Shown: in pieces, positions 53,105-61,250 of the stretch
Position numbering within the stretch: position 1 is the first letter of the stretch
Layout of the letters: every line of letters begins with the position of its first letter
Assembly: GCF_030644365.1 (NCBI RefSeq)
Contig: NZ_CP130058.1
Location: 2,046,001 to 2,110,000, forward strand
DNA from: Schaalia sp. HMT-172
Lineage (GTDB): Bacteria; Actinomycetota; Actinomycetes; Actinomycetales; Actinomycetaceae
Reading direction: 5' to 3'
Length of the DNA stretch: 64,000 bases
Notes under the pieces: generated by a model
Databases searched by the model: none
Told to the model about the DNA's origin: nothing
Seen by the model: the letters and a program-made list of their open reading frames with translations, nothing else
Position numbers and translations under genes: made by a program

Positions 53105-53497
53105 ATGCTTAAGGGCTTCAAGGAATTCATCGCTCGCGGTAACGTCGTTGAGATGGCCGTTGGTGTCATCATCGGTAACGCATTCAAGGGCATCGTCGAC
53201 GAACTCGTGACCGACATCCTCAACCCCGCGATCGGCGCTCTCTTCGGCAAGGCGGACTTCAGCAAGTCCTTCATCCTCCAGATCGGCGACTCGCAGCTCC
53301 TCTTCGGCGCTCTGCTTACCGCCATCATCAACTTCCTGCTCATCGCCTTCGCCGTGTACTTCTTCATCGTCGTCCCGATGAACTACTTCGCCAAGATGCG
53401 CAAGAAGGCCGAGGATGCGGCCCCCAAGGAGGTCTCCGAAGAGGTCCAGCTCCTCACCGAGATCCGCGACGCTCTCGCCAAGGGCGACCGCGCCTGA
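53105..53497 (+). CDS. mscL: Large-conductance mechanosensitive channel
   Basis: 130 residues from MLKGFKEFIARGNVVEMAVG (AGGAGAACCC before ATG 53105; a frame 12 codons longer is rejected). Two membrane segments (about 15-43 and 70-98) and the cytoplasmic helix. Homopentameric safety valve against osmotic downshock. Confidence 0.97.
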   Translation: MLKGFKEFIARGNVVEMAVGVIIGNAFKGIVDELVTDILNPAIGALFGKADFSKSFILQIGDSQLLFGALLTAIINFLLIAFAVYFFIVVPMNYFAKMRKKAEDAAPKEVSEEVQLLTEIRDALAKGDRA

Positions 53498-53520
53498 TCA
53501 TTCCCCTCGTTGCGAGGGAT

Positions 53521-53550
53521 GGCGGGGCCGATGCACGCATCGGCCCCGCC
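53521..53550 (+). terminator. Intrinsic terminator of mscL
   Basis: GGCGGGGCCGATG pairs perfectly with CATCGGCCCCGCC, loop CACG, then GCTTTTGT. Confidence 0.9.
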
Positions 53551-53663
53551 GCTTTTGTATTAACACCACACGAGAGCACCACTGTGGCCTAGTGCCCGGC
53601 TGGCTCTCTCACCCCACCGACACCCCACTGAAGTGCCCGATCGCGCACGCTTCCCCACAAATC

Positions 53664-53768
53664 TCGCACGTAATTTAACCCGGTCACTTTTGAGCACCAC
53701 GAGAAAACGTTGGAATACCAACAACCTGGTTTCAAAGTTTGAATGAAGCGTAGGGGAATTACGTGCGA
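53664..53768. repeat. 105-bp palindrome-ended element, copy C
   Basis: Arms TCGCACGTAATT / AATTACGTGCGA. Compared with copies A and B (TCGCATGCAATT), two positions changed in the left arm and both partners changed in the right arm, so pairing is kept. Internal GAAAACGTTGGAATACCAAC and TTTCAAAGTTTGAA match copy A; right flank CATTGGTGG. Exactly 105 bp. Confidence 0.87.
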
Positions 53769-53861
53769 CATTGGTGGGAACTACTGAATCGAGCAACGAG
53801 CCGCACCACAGGCACACCGCATGAACAACTGCCTGGCAGTCCCGCCCGGATAGCGGCGCGT

Positions 53862-53966
53862 ATCCGGATAGGTAGAGAACATCCGGATAGGTAACGAAGA
53901 TCCGGATAGCTTAATTTCCTATCCAGATGCGCACAACCTATCCAGATGCGCACAACCTATCCGGAT
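53862..53966. repeat. Inverting 19-bp site array, copy C
   Basis: Six sites at 53862, 53881, 53900, 53921, 53940 and 53959: steps 19, 19, 21, 19, 19. Three ATCCGGATAGG sites face three CCTATCC[A/G]GAT sites around AGCTTAATTT. This is the most complete of the three arrays. Confidence 0.87.
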
Positions 53967-53990
53967 GCTACTCGCGCCTACGCCACCTTC

Positions 53991-54075
53991 TACGCGCGCG
54001 CCTGGGCGTGCGGCCCCAGTAGGCGGCGACCGTGATCCCGACGCTCTGCCCCTACGCGCGCGCCTGGGCGTGCGG
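53991..54075. repeat. 23-bp direct repeat at the end of the small gene
   Basis: TACGCGCGCGCCTGGGCGTG (first 20 bases) occurs at 53991-54013 and 54053-54075. The second copy encodes the C-terminus and stop of the 72-residue gene; the first appears to be a duplicated gene tail. Confidence 0.8.
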
Positions 54076-54270
54076 GGGCACGTTGGCCAGCAGGCGCGCG
54101 TCGTTGGCGCCATCGCCTCGGTCGGGGGAATCTGCCATGGAGCCCGGGCGCGTGTCCTCGGGCCGCACGCGATCCTCCCACGAAGGCGGCAGTCCTTCGG
54201 CGATGAGGCGCCGGTCCACCTCGGAGACGAAGCGCGCGACGCGACGGCGCTTGCGAGGGGCCTCACTCAT
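54052..54270 (-). CDS. Small conserved-type hypothetical protein coupled to the helicase-like gene
   Basis: 72 residues from ATG 54270 (MSEAPRKRRRVARFVSEVDR), overlapping the end of the upstream gene by 8 bp (ATGAGTGA), which implies coupled translation. A basic N-terminus is followed by an acidic middle and the ending NDARLLANVPPHAQARA; a xDxRLxxxVPPH ending is common in small actinobacterial proteins of unknown function. It may act with the helicase-like protein. Confidence 0.7.
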   Translation of the reverse strand: MSEAPRKRRRVARFVSEVDRRLIAEGLPPSWEDRVRPEDTRPGSMADSPDRGDGANDARLLANVPPHAQARA

Positions 54271-57200
54271 CGCCGGACTCCTGGTCGCCGGGCTCCTGCT
54301 CGCCAGGCTCCCCGGCCTCGTCGGCGTGCGGGGCGGCGGGCCGGGTGCGACGCACGACGTTGCCGAGGACAGCGTCCGACTGGAAGCCGCGGCGCGTGAT
54401 GCCCAGGGCCTCGCGCAGCTCCTCGGCGGTCTCCAGATCGGTGCGTTCGACGCCGTCCGAGCGCACCCACGCGGCCATCTCATCGAGTTGGTCGTCGGAA
54501 TAGGCCGCCAGCGGCAGGCCCTTCGCGATCGCCGGGCGGGGTCCGCGGTTTTCCTCGGACGCGCGTTCCTTGCGTGTGATGGCCAGCAGCATGCCGGTCG
54601 TGTCCTCGTCGGCCTTCTTGCGACGCTGGGACTCCTCGTCGAGGTCTACATCGAGCATGGGCATGCGCGGCGAAGCGGGTGCGGCCTCACCAGCCCCCTC
54701 GCCCGACGTCTCACCCGACGTCTCACCCGAGGCATCACCCGATGCCTCGTCCGAGGCCTCGCCGTCGGGCCGGTCGCCGCCCTCAGCGCGCGCCGAGTCG
54801 GGCTGGTCGCCCGCGGCGACTGCTTCCTCCGAGGCGTCGTCGTCGCTCACGCGCTCGGGCACCTCGACGGCGGGTGCCTCGTCGTGGGCGTTGAGCTCCT
54901 CGAGGGCGTCCAGGACGGCGTCGACGATCGTCGAGGCCTCCTTCTCCGGGTCAATGAACAAGGCCATGGACAGGGCGGTGTAGACGCGCCAGCCCTGGGC
55001 CTCGAGCCAGCGTGGACGGGCACGGTCGCGCACGCGCTGGCTGGGCTCGGACAGGTATTCCTCGTCGTCGGTGAGGACGGCGACCAGCAGGCGCCCGGGC
55101 GAGTCCGGGTGGCCGATGGCCAGGGGGACACGCATGCCGCCGGGGATACCGACGTTCGCGACGACCTCGAGGCCGCGCGAGTACAGGTGCTCGGCGAGGT
55201 CGACGAGGAGGCGATCGGGTTCGCCGGCCAGCACCGGCCAGGCGTCCATTCCCTCGCCCGCGTGCCCCTCGGCGATCTCGAGGAGGTCTACGAGCATGCG
55301 CGTGCCCTCGTAGTGGAGGCGTTCGCGGTCGATGTCGGCGCTGTGCAGGGCAGACACGAGGGTGAGGTCGCCGCGTACAACGCGCAGGATTTCGGCCAGC
55401 GTGTCGGCCCCCTCCTCGCTGGAGAGCACGCCGAAGTCGTGGATGACGCGCCCGTGGGGCGTCTTCGCGAAGCCGACCGACAGGATCAGGGACTCGCGGG
55501 TCAGGCCCACGGCCTGGTTGGGGCCGACGACCACGAAGGGCTCGGGGGTGGCCGGGTCGAAGAAAGAAGCGAGGCCAGGTTCGTCGGCGCGCACGGAGGC
55601 CAGGGCCTCGGAGATGCGCTGCGCGTGGCGGTCCGACAGGGCGATGACGGCCAGGGAGCGCTCGGGACACTCGACGGCGTGTTCGATGACGGCGTCGACG
55701 ACGGCGCGGACCTCGGCGCCCGTGGACTCGATCGCGTGGGCGCCGGGCGCGGGCATGCCGGTGGCCTCAACCCAGCGGGCGCTCACGGGCGCGTTCGCGG
55801 CCGTCCACGGGACGGGGATTCCGGCGTGCTCGTAGCCGTAGCGTGCCAGGAGCAGGGCGACCTGGTCGTTGAGGCGCCTGGGGCCGGGTTCGACGCGCAG
55901 GGTGGGCAGGACGTTCGCGAGTGTGCGCGTCGCTCCGTCCTCGGAGGCGGCCGCGAGGTCGTCGATGACGACCAGCTGGTGGCCGCGCGCGATGATGGGC
56001 GCCAGCTCCGCCAGAGGCAGGCCGTCGGCGCCGTCGAGGACGACCATATCGACCGTGCGCCCGGTGGGCGCCAGCATGGGCACCATCGCGGGGACCGTCA
56101 TGAGGACGGGTAGCAGGTGGCGCACGAGCGGGTAGACGACCAGGAGCTCCAGGTCGGTGGGGGCGCCGCCGTCGAGGAGCTCGCGCAGTTCCTCGTACTG
56201 GCTGGGGCGCGCCGCCAGCGCGTTCGTGCGGATTCGACGGACTCCGGTGATGGCCTGGGGGATCAGCGAGGCCACCTGGGCCTCGTCGAGCTCGCGTCCC
56301 TCGCGGGCGAGTTCCTCCAGGGAGCCGGGATCGACGCCGCCGAGGGCCGGCGCGGCGGCGAGCATGGCGCGCAGCAGGGAGGCCCACCAGGCCAGGTCGA
56401 GCTCGGTATCGATCTGTTCGTCCGAGACGCCGCGGTCCGCCAGGTCCTGGGCGAGGGCCTCGAGGCCGCGGTCGGCCAAGCGGGCGCGCATCTCGAGGCG
56501 GGCGGGGACCTCGCGCGCGGCTAAGGTGTCGCCGGACCAGCGTTCGATGAGGGTCGCGAGGCGCTGCAGGTGAGTGCCCACGAGGTTTTCTTCCTCGGCG
56601 ACGAACACGGGCGCAATGGCGTCCAGGTCGTCGCGCACGGCGTCGGTCAGGGCCGAGATTTCGCCGATCTTGGCGGGCAGGATCGGCCAGGAATCGTCAC
56701 CGCACACCGCGCACCAGGCGTCGCGGCGCTCCTGGACGCGGATGAGGGCGCGGTGCAGGTCGGGCACGTGCACGCCGGGGCGCACGAGGTCTTGGGCCTG
56801 CTTGACCAAGCGCGTGCGTTCGGAACGGCCCATGGAGATGTCGTGGTCCTTGCGCCACTGCTTGGGGGCGGTGGCGATCACCATGTCGGCGGCGCTGCGT
56901 TCGAAGACGCGGGGCTGGAAGACGTCGAGGACGTCGGCGATGCCGTCGAACATGGCCAGCTGGCGGTCCCACTGGGCGAGGGTGCCGGCGGGCTTGATGC
57001 CCGCCTCGCCGGCGACGGCGGCGATGTGGACGCGCAGCTGGGGCAGGGTTTCCGACAGGCGTTTGACGCGCAGCAGCACGTCGCTGGCCTGCTCGTCGGA
57101 GGTGAGGACGGCGGAGGACCATGGGGAGGACGAGGCCGTGGTGAGTCGCCCGGAAGCGAGGGCCTCGCGCAGCAGGGCGCGAGCGCCTTCCCCCTGGTCC

Positions 57201-58534
57201 AGCGCGATGTCGTAGAGGGTCTGCTCGGACAGTCGAACGCGCGTCGTGGGCGCGTCCTCGCCGCTCGTGAGGTCGGTGAGGGCGCGCAGGGCGTCCGCCG
57301 CGCACACGCCGAAGCGGCCGTAGGACTCGTGCAACGCGGTGGCGTAGGCGGCCAGGGAGGAGCGGACCTGACGCAGGCGGGCTCGCAGCGCGTCGACGTT
57401 TTCTTGGTCGACGACGGGCGACATGTCTTCCATGGCCTCGCGGACGCGCCCGGCGAGGGTGCGCCGCGCGTCCGAGTAGCCGTCGATGTTGGCGACCACG
57501 TCGGCCAGACCCAGGTCCGCCAGGCGCGAATACGCGGCGATCGAGCGCGACGTCTGGGTCGAGACATGCAGGACCGAACGGCCTGTGGCGGCCGCGTCGG
57601 CCAGGATCGCCGCGACAATGGAGGCGTCGTCGGCGTGGGCGGGCACGTCGATGAAGACGCTGCGCCCGTCGGAGGCGGCCTCGACCGCGTCCTGCTGGGT
57701 GGGGATCAGGTCGCCGACGCCCTTTTCGGCCCACGGGTCGCGGTCGCCGGGGTTCGTGGGGATGGGCTCCGCCCTCAGGTCGCGGCTGGCGTCCTGGTCG
57801 CCCGCGAGCGCGCGGATGACCTCAGAGTCGGCCAGGGCCTCGACGTCGGCGGCGAGGCTGGCGGCCAGGGGCCCGGCGGGGTGGCAGAAGAGCCCGACGA
57901 CCAGCTCGTCGCGCAGCTCGAAGCGATTGAGGACGGAGCAGGTTTGGCGCAGGGCGCTCATGGCCTGGGAGGAGGAGAAGCCGTGGTGTCCGCTGGCCTG
58001 GGTAAGGATGTCGCGGCCGTCGACGTCCTGTCCGGCGGCGCGCAGGGCGTCGGCGAGTTCGGGGGTCAGGAGGGCTCCCCGTCCCAGGGCGATGAGGACG
58101 TCGTCGTCGCGGCGCACGAGGCGCACGGGGCGCAGCAGGGCGGGGACGGTGATCGCTTCGGCGCCGTGGCGCCACGTGGCGGTGCCGATGCCCAGGTGGA
58201 TGGGCCCGGTGCCGTGGGTGGCGGCGCGTTGTTCGGAGCGGGCGATGATCGCGCGGGCGCGGTCGAGGGCGCGCCCGAGGGCGATGGGTTCGCGGATGAG
58301 CAGGCTCAGGCGCACGGGGTGCTCGGTGTAGAGCTGCGCGAGGCCTCCCGGGTGCGCGTCGGTCAGCGACAGCGTCGGCAGGGATTGGCTCTCGGCGGCG
58401 ATGGTCTCCTCGAGTCGTGTGCGCCACGCGGAGCGCGCCTGACCGACAAGGGTGGTCGGGTGCGTCGGCGTGGACGAGGCCTGGGGGGCCTCGGGCTCTG
58501 GAGCGGAACGGCGCGAAAAGATACTAGGAACCAC
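54263..58534 (-). CDS. Catalytically degenerate SF1 helicase/REase-like protein
   Basis: 1423 residues from GTG 58534. The layout is that of large SF1 (DUF4011/UPF1-like) helicases with a C-terminal DUF559/Vsr-type nuclease fold. The Walker A place (after IPTQQDAVEAASDGRSVFID) reads VPAHADDA instead of GPPGTGKS, motif II reads VVLDGADGLPLAEL instead of VFDEASQ, and the nuclease segment reads LLVAVLTDDEEYLSEPSQRV where the family has an IECDG-YHSS core. A 150-residue acidic linker (ASGDASGETSGETSGEGAGE) precedes a C-terminal helical end. The frame is intact, so it is probably kept as a structural or regulatory protein. Upstream small membrane gene is 24 bp away. Confidence 0.8.
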   Translation of the reverse strand: MVPSIFSRRSAPEPEAPQASSTPTHPTTLVGQARSAWRTRLEETIAAESQSLPTLSLTDAHPGGLAQLYTEHPVRLSLLIREPIALGRALDRARAIIARSEQRAATHGTGPIHLGIGTATWRHGAEAITVPALLRPVRLVRRDDDVLIALGRGALLTPELADALRAAGQDVDGRDILTQASGHHGFSSSQAMSALRQTCSVLNRFELRDELVVGLFCHPAGPLAASLAADVEALADSEVIRALAGDQDASRDLRAEPIPTNPGDRDPWAEKGVGDLIPTQQDAVEAASDGRSVFIDVPAHADDASIVAAILADAAATGRSVLHVSTQTSRSIAAYSRLADLGLADVVANIDGYSDARRTLAGRVREAMEDMSPVVDQENVDALRARLRQVRSSLAAYATALHESYGRFGVCAADALRALTDLTSGEDAPTTRVRLSEQTLYDIALDQGEGARALLREALASGRLTTASSSPWSSAVLTSDEQASDVLLRVKRLSETLPQLRVHIAAVAGEAGIKPAGTLAQWDRQLAMFDGIADVLDVFQPRVFERSAADMVIATAPKQWRKDHDISMGRSERTRLVKQAQDLVRPGVHVPDLHRALIRVQERRDAWCAVCGDDSWPILPAKIGEISALTDAVRDDLDAIAPVFVAEEENLVGTHLQRLATLIERWSGDTLAAREVPARLEMRARLADRGLEALAQDLADRGVSDEQIDTELDLAWWASLLRAMLAAAPALGGVDPGSLEELAREGRELDEAQVASLIPQAITGVRRIRTNALAARPSQYEELRELLDGGAPTDLELLVVYPLVRHLLPVLMTVPAMVPMLAPTGRTVDMVVLDGADGLPLAELAPIIARGHQLVVIDDLAAASEDGATRTLANVLPTLRVEPGPRRLNDQVALLLARYGYEHAGIPVPWTAANAPVSARWVEATGMPAPGAHAIESTGAEVRAVVDAVIEHAVECPERSLAVIALSDRHAQRISEALASVRADEPGLASFFDPATPEPFVVVGPNQAVGLTRESLILSVGFAKTPHGRVIHDFGVLSSEEGADTLAEILRVVRGDLTLVSALHSADIDRERLHYEGTRMLVDLLEIAEGHAGEGMDAWPVLAGEPDRLLVDLAEHLYSRGLEVVANVGIPGGMRVPLAIGHPDSPGRLLVAVLTDDEEYLSEPSQRVRDRARPRWLEAQGWRVYTALSMALFIDPEKEASTIVDAVLDALEELNAHDEAPAVEVPERVSDDDASEEAVAAGDQPDSARAEGGDRPDGEASDEASGDASGETSGETSGEGAGEAAPASPRMPMLDVDLDEESQRRKKADEDTTGMLLAITRKERASEENRGPRPAIAKGLPLAAYSDDQLDEMAAWVRSDGVERTDLETAEELREALGITRRGFQSDAVLGNVVRRTRPAAPHADEAGEPGEQEPGDQESGDE

Positions 58535-58558
58535 GGTTCCACCCTACGGCAGGGTGGC

Positions 58559-58774
58559 TTATTGACCGGCGCGGCGCGCCCGGATGAGGTCGACCACGGA
58601 GATGCTCACAACGGCTCCGACGATGAGGAGGATGCCGGCCGTGAACAACCGGAAGAAGCTGATGAGTGATAGTTCGATGCCGTGGTGTTCCATCAGGTAG
58701 TCGGCGGAGACACCGGAGGCGCCCCAGCACAGGGCAGCCACGACGGTCATTGCATAGCCGAGCGCGTTACGCAA
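58559..58774 (-). CDS. Short EamA/DMT-like membrane protein
   Basis: 71 residues from TTG 58774 (GAGGGG 5 nt upstream; ATG 58750 is an alternative). Two membrane segments (about 8-24, 38-60); LCWGASGVSADYLMEHHGIE resembles the first helices of EamA permeases, which normally have ten. Either a truncated transporter or a small membrane protein kept in front of the helicase-like gene. Confidence 0.6.
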   Translation of the reverse strand: MRNALGYAMTVVAALCWGASGVSADYLMEHHGIELSLISFFRLFTAGILLIVGAVVSISVVDLIRARRAGQ

Positions 58775-58789
58775 GAGTTCCCCTCACAG

Positions 58790-58862
58790 TGCCCCCGAGA
58801 CGATTCGAACGTCCGACACCCGCTTTAGGAGAGCGGTGCTCTATCCCCTGAGCTACGAGGGC
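58790..58862 (-). tRNA. tRNA-Arg (CCT anticodon)
   Basis: 73 nt without encoded CCA. Acceptor GCCCTCG/CGGGGGC, D-arm AGCTCAGGGGATAGAGC, anticodon arm CCGCTCTCCTAAAGCGG with anticodon CCT, T-arm GACGTTCGAATCGTC. Reads AGG. Confidence 0.88.
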
Positions 58863-58963
58863 GTGACACTTTGTCCGGGCCAACTCTAGCAAAGTGGGCG
58901 CCGCCGCGTCGCGCGACCCGAGCCTCGCGCGTGGGATATCACGGACCGGACGCGCACGGACGA

Positions 58964-58993
58964 GGCCGGGGCACCCGCGTGGTCACCCCGGCC
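58964..58993 (-). terminator. Terminator of the universal stress gene
   Basis: GGCCGGGG pairs with CCCCGGCC around a 14-nt loop, 15 bp after the stop. The left arm is part of a GACGAGGCCGGGGC copy. Confidence 0.6.
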
Positions 58994-59007
58994 CGGTCGG
59001 TGGCTCG

Positions 59008-59940
59008 TTAACGGCGTTCCCACTCCGTGTGGACGGCGGTTGTGCCCTCGCCCAGGTGGGCGGAGGGGACGACCATGACGGGGCAGGTCGAGTGGTGGAG
59101 GACCGTCTGCGAGGTCGAACCGAGGAGCACGCCGGCCAGGCCGCCGCGTCCGCGGGTGCCGACGACGACCAGGTCGACGGCGGTGGAGAACTCGATGAGC
59201 AGCGAGGCCGCGGAGCCGTCGAGGGCGTGACGCGACACGTGCATGTCGTCGCCGTCGAGGGCGGCGTCGATGGCCGCGTCCATGCCCTCGCGGACCTGGG
59301 CGAGCAGCGCCGAGTGGTCGACGCCGGTTGGGGTCCACGCCATGACGGAGGGGCCGACGGCGATGGGGACGGCGGAGACGGCGGTGACGCGCGCACCCCA
59401 GACACGCGCCTCGGAGATTGCGCTCTTGAGGGCGCAGGAGGGCTGATCGGTGCCGTCGATGCCGACGACGACGCGCTCGACGGGTGTGAACTTCTTGCCC
59501 GAGGTGTGGCGCGGAACCACGACGACCGGGCACTTGGCGTGCGCGGGCAGGGCCGAGGAGACCGTGCCCAGGAGGCGATCGGCGAAGCCGCCGCCCCCTC
59601 GCGAGCCGACGACGATCATGTCAACTTCGGCGGAGAAGTCGATGAGCACCCCGGCAGGGTCGCCCGGCTCCGTGGATCCGGACACGTGCGTGGCGCCGCG
59701 TTCGCGTGCCACCGCCTTGGCTTCTTCGACGACCTGCTCGGCGCCCGCTTTGAGGGCTTCGTCGTCGAGGACGGCGTATCCGCCGTCGAGGGCGGCGGCT
59801 GAGTAGGAGGCCAGCGCGTAGGTGCACAGGCAGTGGATGCGCGCTCCGGTGCGCGCGCCGTGGTCGGCGGCCCAGGTGACGGCGGCAAGGCTCTCCTTCG
59901 AGCCATCGACACCGACCAGAATGACTTCGGTGGAACTCAT
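59008..59940 (-). CDS. Tandem universal stress protein
   Basis: 310 residues with two Usp domains. Each has a VGVDGS- or VGIDGTDQ-type start and an ATP-binding loop (VVGSRGGGGFADRLLGTVSS; VVGTRGRGGLAGVLLGSTSQ). Of two adjacent ATGs, 59940 is 5 nt from AGGAGG and preferred to 59943. Such proteins are induced by starvation or hypoxia; the exact role here is unknown. Confidence 0.93.
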   Translation of the reverse strand: MSSTEVILVGVDGSKESLAAVTWAADHGARTGARIHCLCTYALASYSAAALDGGYAVLDDEALKAGAEQVVEEAKAVARERGATHVSGSTEPGDPAGVLIDFSAEVDMIVVGSRGGGGFADRLLGTVSSALPAHAKCPVVVVPRHTSGKKFTPVERVVVGIDGTDQPSCALKSAISEARVWGARVTAVSAVPIAVGPSVMAWTPTGVDHSALLAQVREGMDAAIDAALDGDDMHVSRHALDGSAASLLIEFSTAVDLVVVGTRGRGGLAGVLLGSTSQTVLHHSTCPVMVVPSAHLGEGTTAVHTEWERR

Positions 59941-60020
59941 CATGTCCTCCTCGTGGTGGCAGTCACTTATATTGTGCCGCATTTTGACGGTGTGCGAAAC
60001 CCCAAGCCGAGGAGAAAAGA

Positions 60021-60054
60021 TGATCGCCGCGGCCCCGAGGGGCCGCGGCGATCA
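60021..60054 (-). terminator. Intrinsic terminator of the NlpC/P60 gene
   Basis: 16-bp perfect hairpin TGATCGCCGCGGCCCC with GA loop, followed on the minus strand by TCTTTTCTCC. Confidence 0.88.
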
Positions 60055-60071
60055 CCGAAAGGTCTTGCGAC

Positions 60072-60836
60072 TCAGTAGCGCACGTAGGTCGCGCCACCGC
60101 GCACGGGCGAGATCTGGGAGAGGCGGCCGGGGACCGTCGCCTCAACCATCTGGCCGTTGCCGATGTAGATGGCGACGTGGCCGGGGTAGGACACGATGTC
60201 GCCGGGCTGGGGGTCGGAGACGATGGTGCCGCCAGCGGTCTGCGCGGACGAGGAGTGCGGCAGGTTGATGCCGGCGGCCGCGTAGGCGTACTTGACCAGG
60301 CCGGAGCAGTCCAGGCCGGCGAGGGTCTCGCCACCGTAGACGTAGGGGATGCCGGTCAGGCCCAGGGCGACGGACACGATGTCCGAGCCGGCTGCGTTCA
60401 CGGCGGCCTGGCGGGCGGAGGTGTCGCTGGAGGTGACCTCATCGCGGGTCTCGGAGCGCGAGGCGGCGGAGGCGGAGGTGTTGGACTCGCTCGCGGCGGC
60501 GGGAGCCGGGGTCGGCTCGGGGGCGCGGGGAGCCTCAGCCGTGATGGACTCGGCGGCGTCGTCCTCGGCGGTCCACGCGATATCGGGGACCTCGACCGTC
60601 GTCACCTCGTCGACGGCGATCGTCGTGGTGTTCAGGTCGGCGCTCTGCGGTTCAGACTGGGGGACGGCCGGGGCGGCGTTCGCGACACCGGCGGCGATCG
60701 CAGTCAGCGCAACACCGGCGGCCGACGCGAAGGCGATCGGGCGAGCGGCGTTCGTGGTGGCTACACCCTCGACCACGGAAGCGGTCAGCGGGCGGCGTGC
60801 CTGGCGGTGACGCGGAGTAGGCTTAGAAGTCTTCAC
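60072..60836 (-). CDS. Secreted NlpC/P60 peptidoglycan hydrolase
   Basis: 254 residues. A long basic N-terminus with a hydrophobic export segment (about 31-54, ending ANAAPAV), an Ala/Ser/Glu-rich linker (about 60-145) and an NlpC/P60 domain with Cys177 (GLDCSGLVKYAY) and His220 (SYPGHVAIYIGNG). Cleaves stem peptides in the wall during growth or separation. A c-di-AMP riboswitch precedes it. Confidence 0.93.
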   Translation of the reverse strand: MKTSKPTPRHRQARRPLTASVVEGVATTNAARPIAFASAAGVALTAIAAGVANAAPAVPQSEPQSADLNTTTIAVDEVTTVEVPDIAWTAEDDAAESITAEAPRAPEPTPAPAAASESNTSASAASRSETRDEVTSSDTSARQAAVNAAGSDIVSVALGLTGIPYVYGGETLAGLDCSGLVKYAYAAAGINLPHSSSAQTAGGTIVSDPQPGDIVSYPGHVAIYIGNGQMVEATVPGRLSQISPVRGGATYVRY

Positions 60837-60852
60837 TCGTTTTCTCCCTGTT

Positions 60853-61000
60853 TCCCTGCGAGGTTAGCTGTCGGGTTCGGGCGGGAGGCCCGGCTCGGCG
60901 TGCGAGCTTCACCCCAAGGCTACGAGGAGCCGGTGATGGGTTCCCCGCGTGAGACGCTTTGTCCGTCCCATTCGTTGTCTCACTTCGGGTACCGAATGGG
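60853..61000 (-). ncRNA. ydaO-type c-di-AMP riboswitch
   Basis: On the minus strand the leader has the conserved blocks of the ydaO/yuaA aptamer in order: GGGGAACCCA, TTGGGGTGAAGCTCGC, GCCGGGCC and CCCGACAGCTAACCTCGCAGG (last at 60855-60875). It ends about 17 nt before the NlpC/P60 start. In actinobacteria this class often controls cell-wall hydrolases and turns them off at high c-di-AMP. Outer boundary is approximate. Confidence 0.85.
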
Positions 61001-61024
61001 CGGTCGGTCTGATGACCGGTACTC

Positions 61025-61053
61025 ACTATAGCCTGCACGGCCGGTCAATGTCA
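61025..61053 (-). promoter_or_regulatory. Candidate promoter of the riboswitch-NlpC transcript
   Basis: TATAGT at 61025-61030 and TGACAT at 61048-61053, 17 bp apart on the minus strand, place the start shortly before the aptamer. Confidence 0.6.
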
Positions 61054-61189
61054 CGTTCCGGTAACGCCTCAACACCCCACCGTTACCATTTCGTGATATT
61101 TGTGCCTGGTCGTATCAGGGAAAACTCCCCCTATCGGCAACTCGTCACACCCATTTCACGATGCGAGACGCTCGCTTGTCCCCGCACAA

Positions 61190-61224
61190 CGAAGGCCGAG
61201 ACCCCACCGGGCCCCGGCCTCGTC
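61190..61224 (-). terminator. Terminator of the DtxR-family gene
   Basis: CGAGGCCGGGGCC and GGGGTCTCGGCCTTCG pair with small bulges, 27 bp after the stop. It contains a reverse GACGAGGCCGGGGC copy. Confidence 0.6.
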
Positions 61225-61250
61225 ACCCCGAGAAGGTCACTCCGAGAAGG

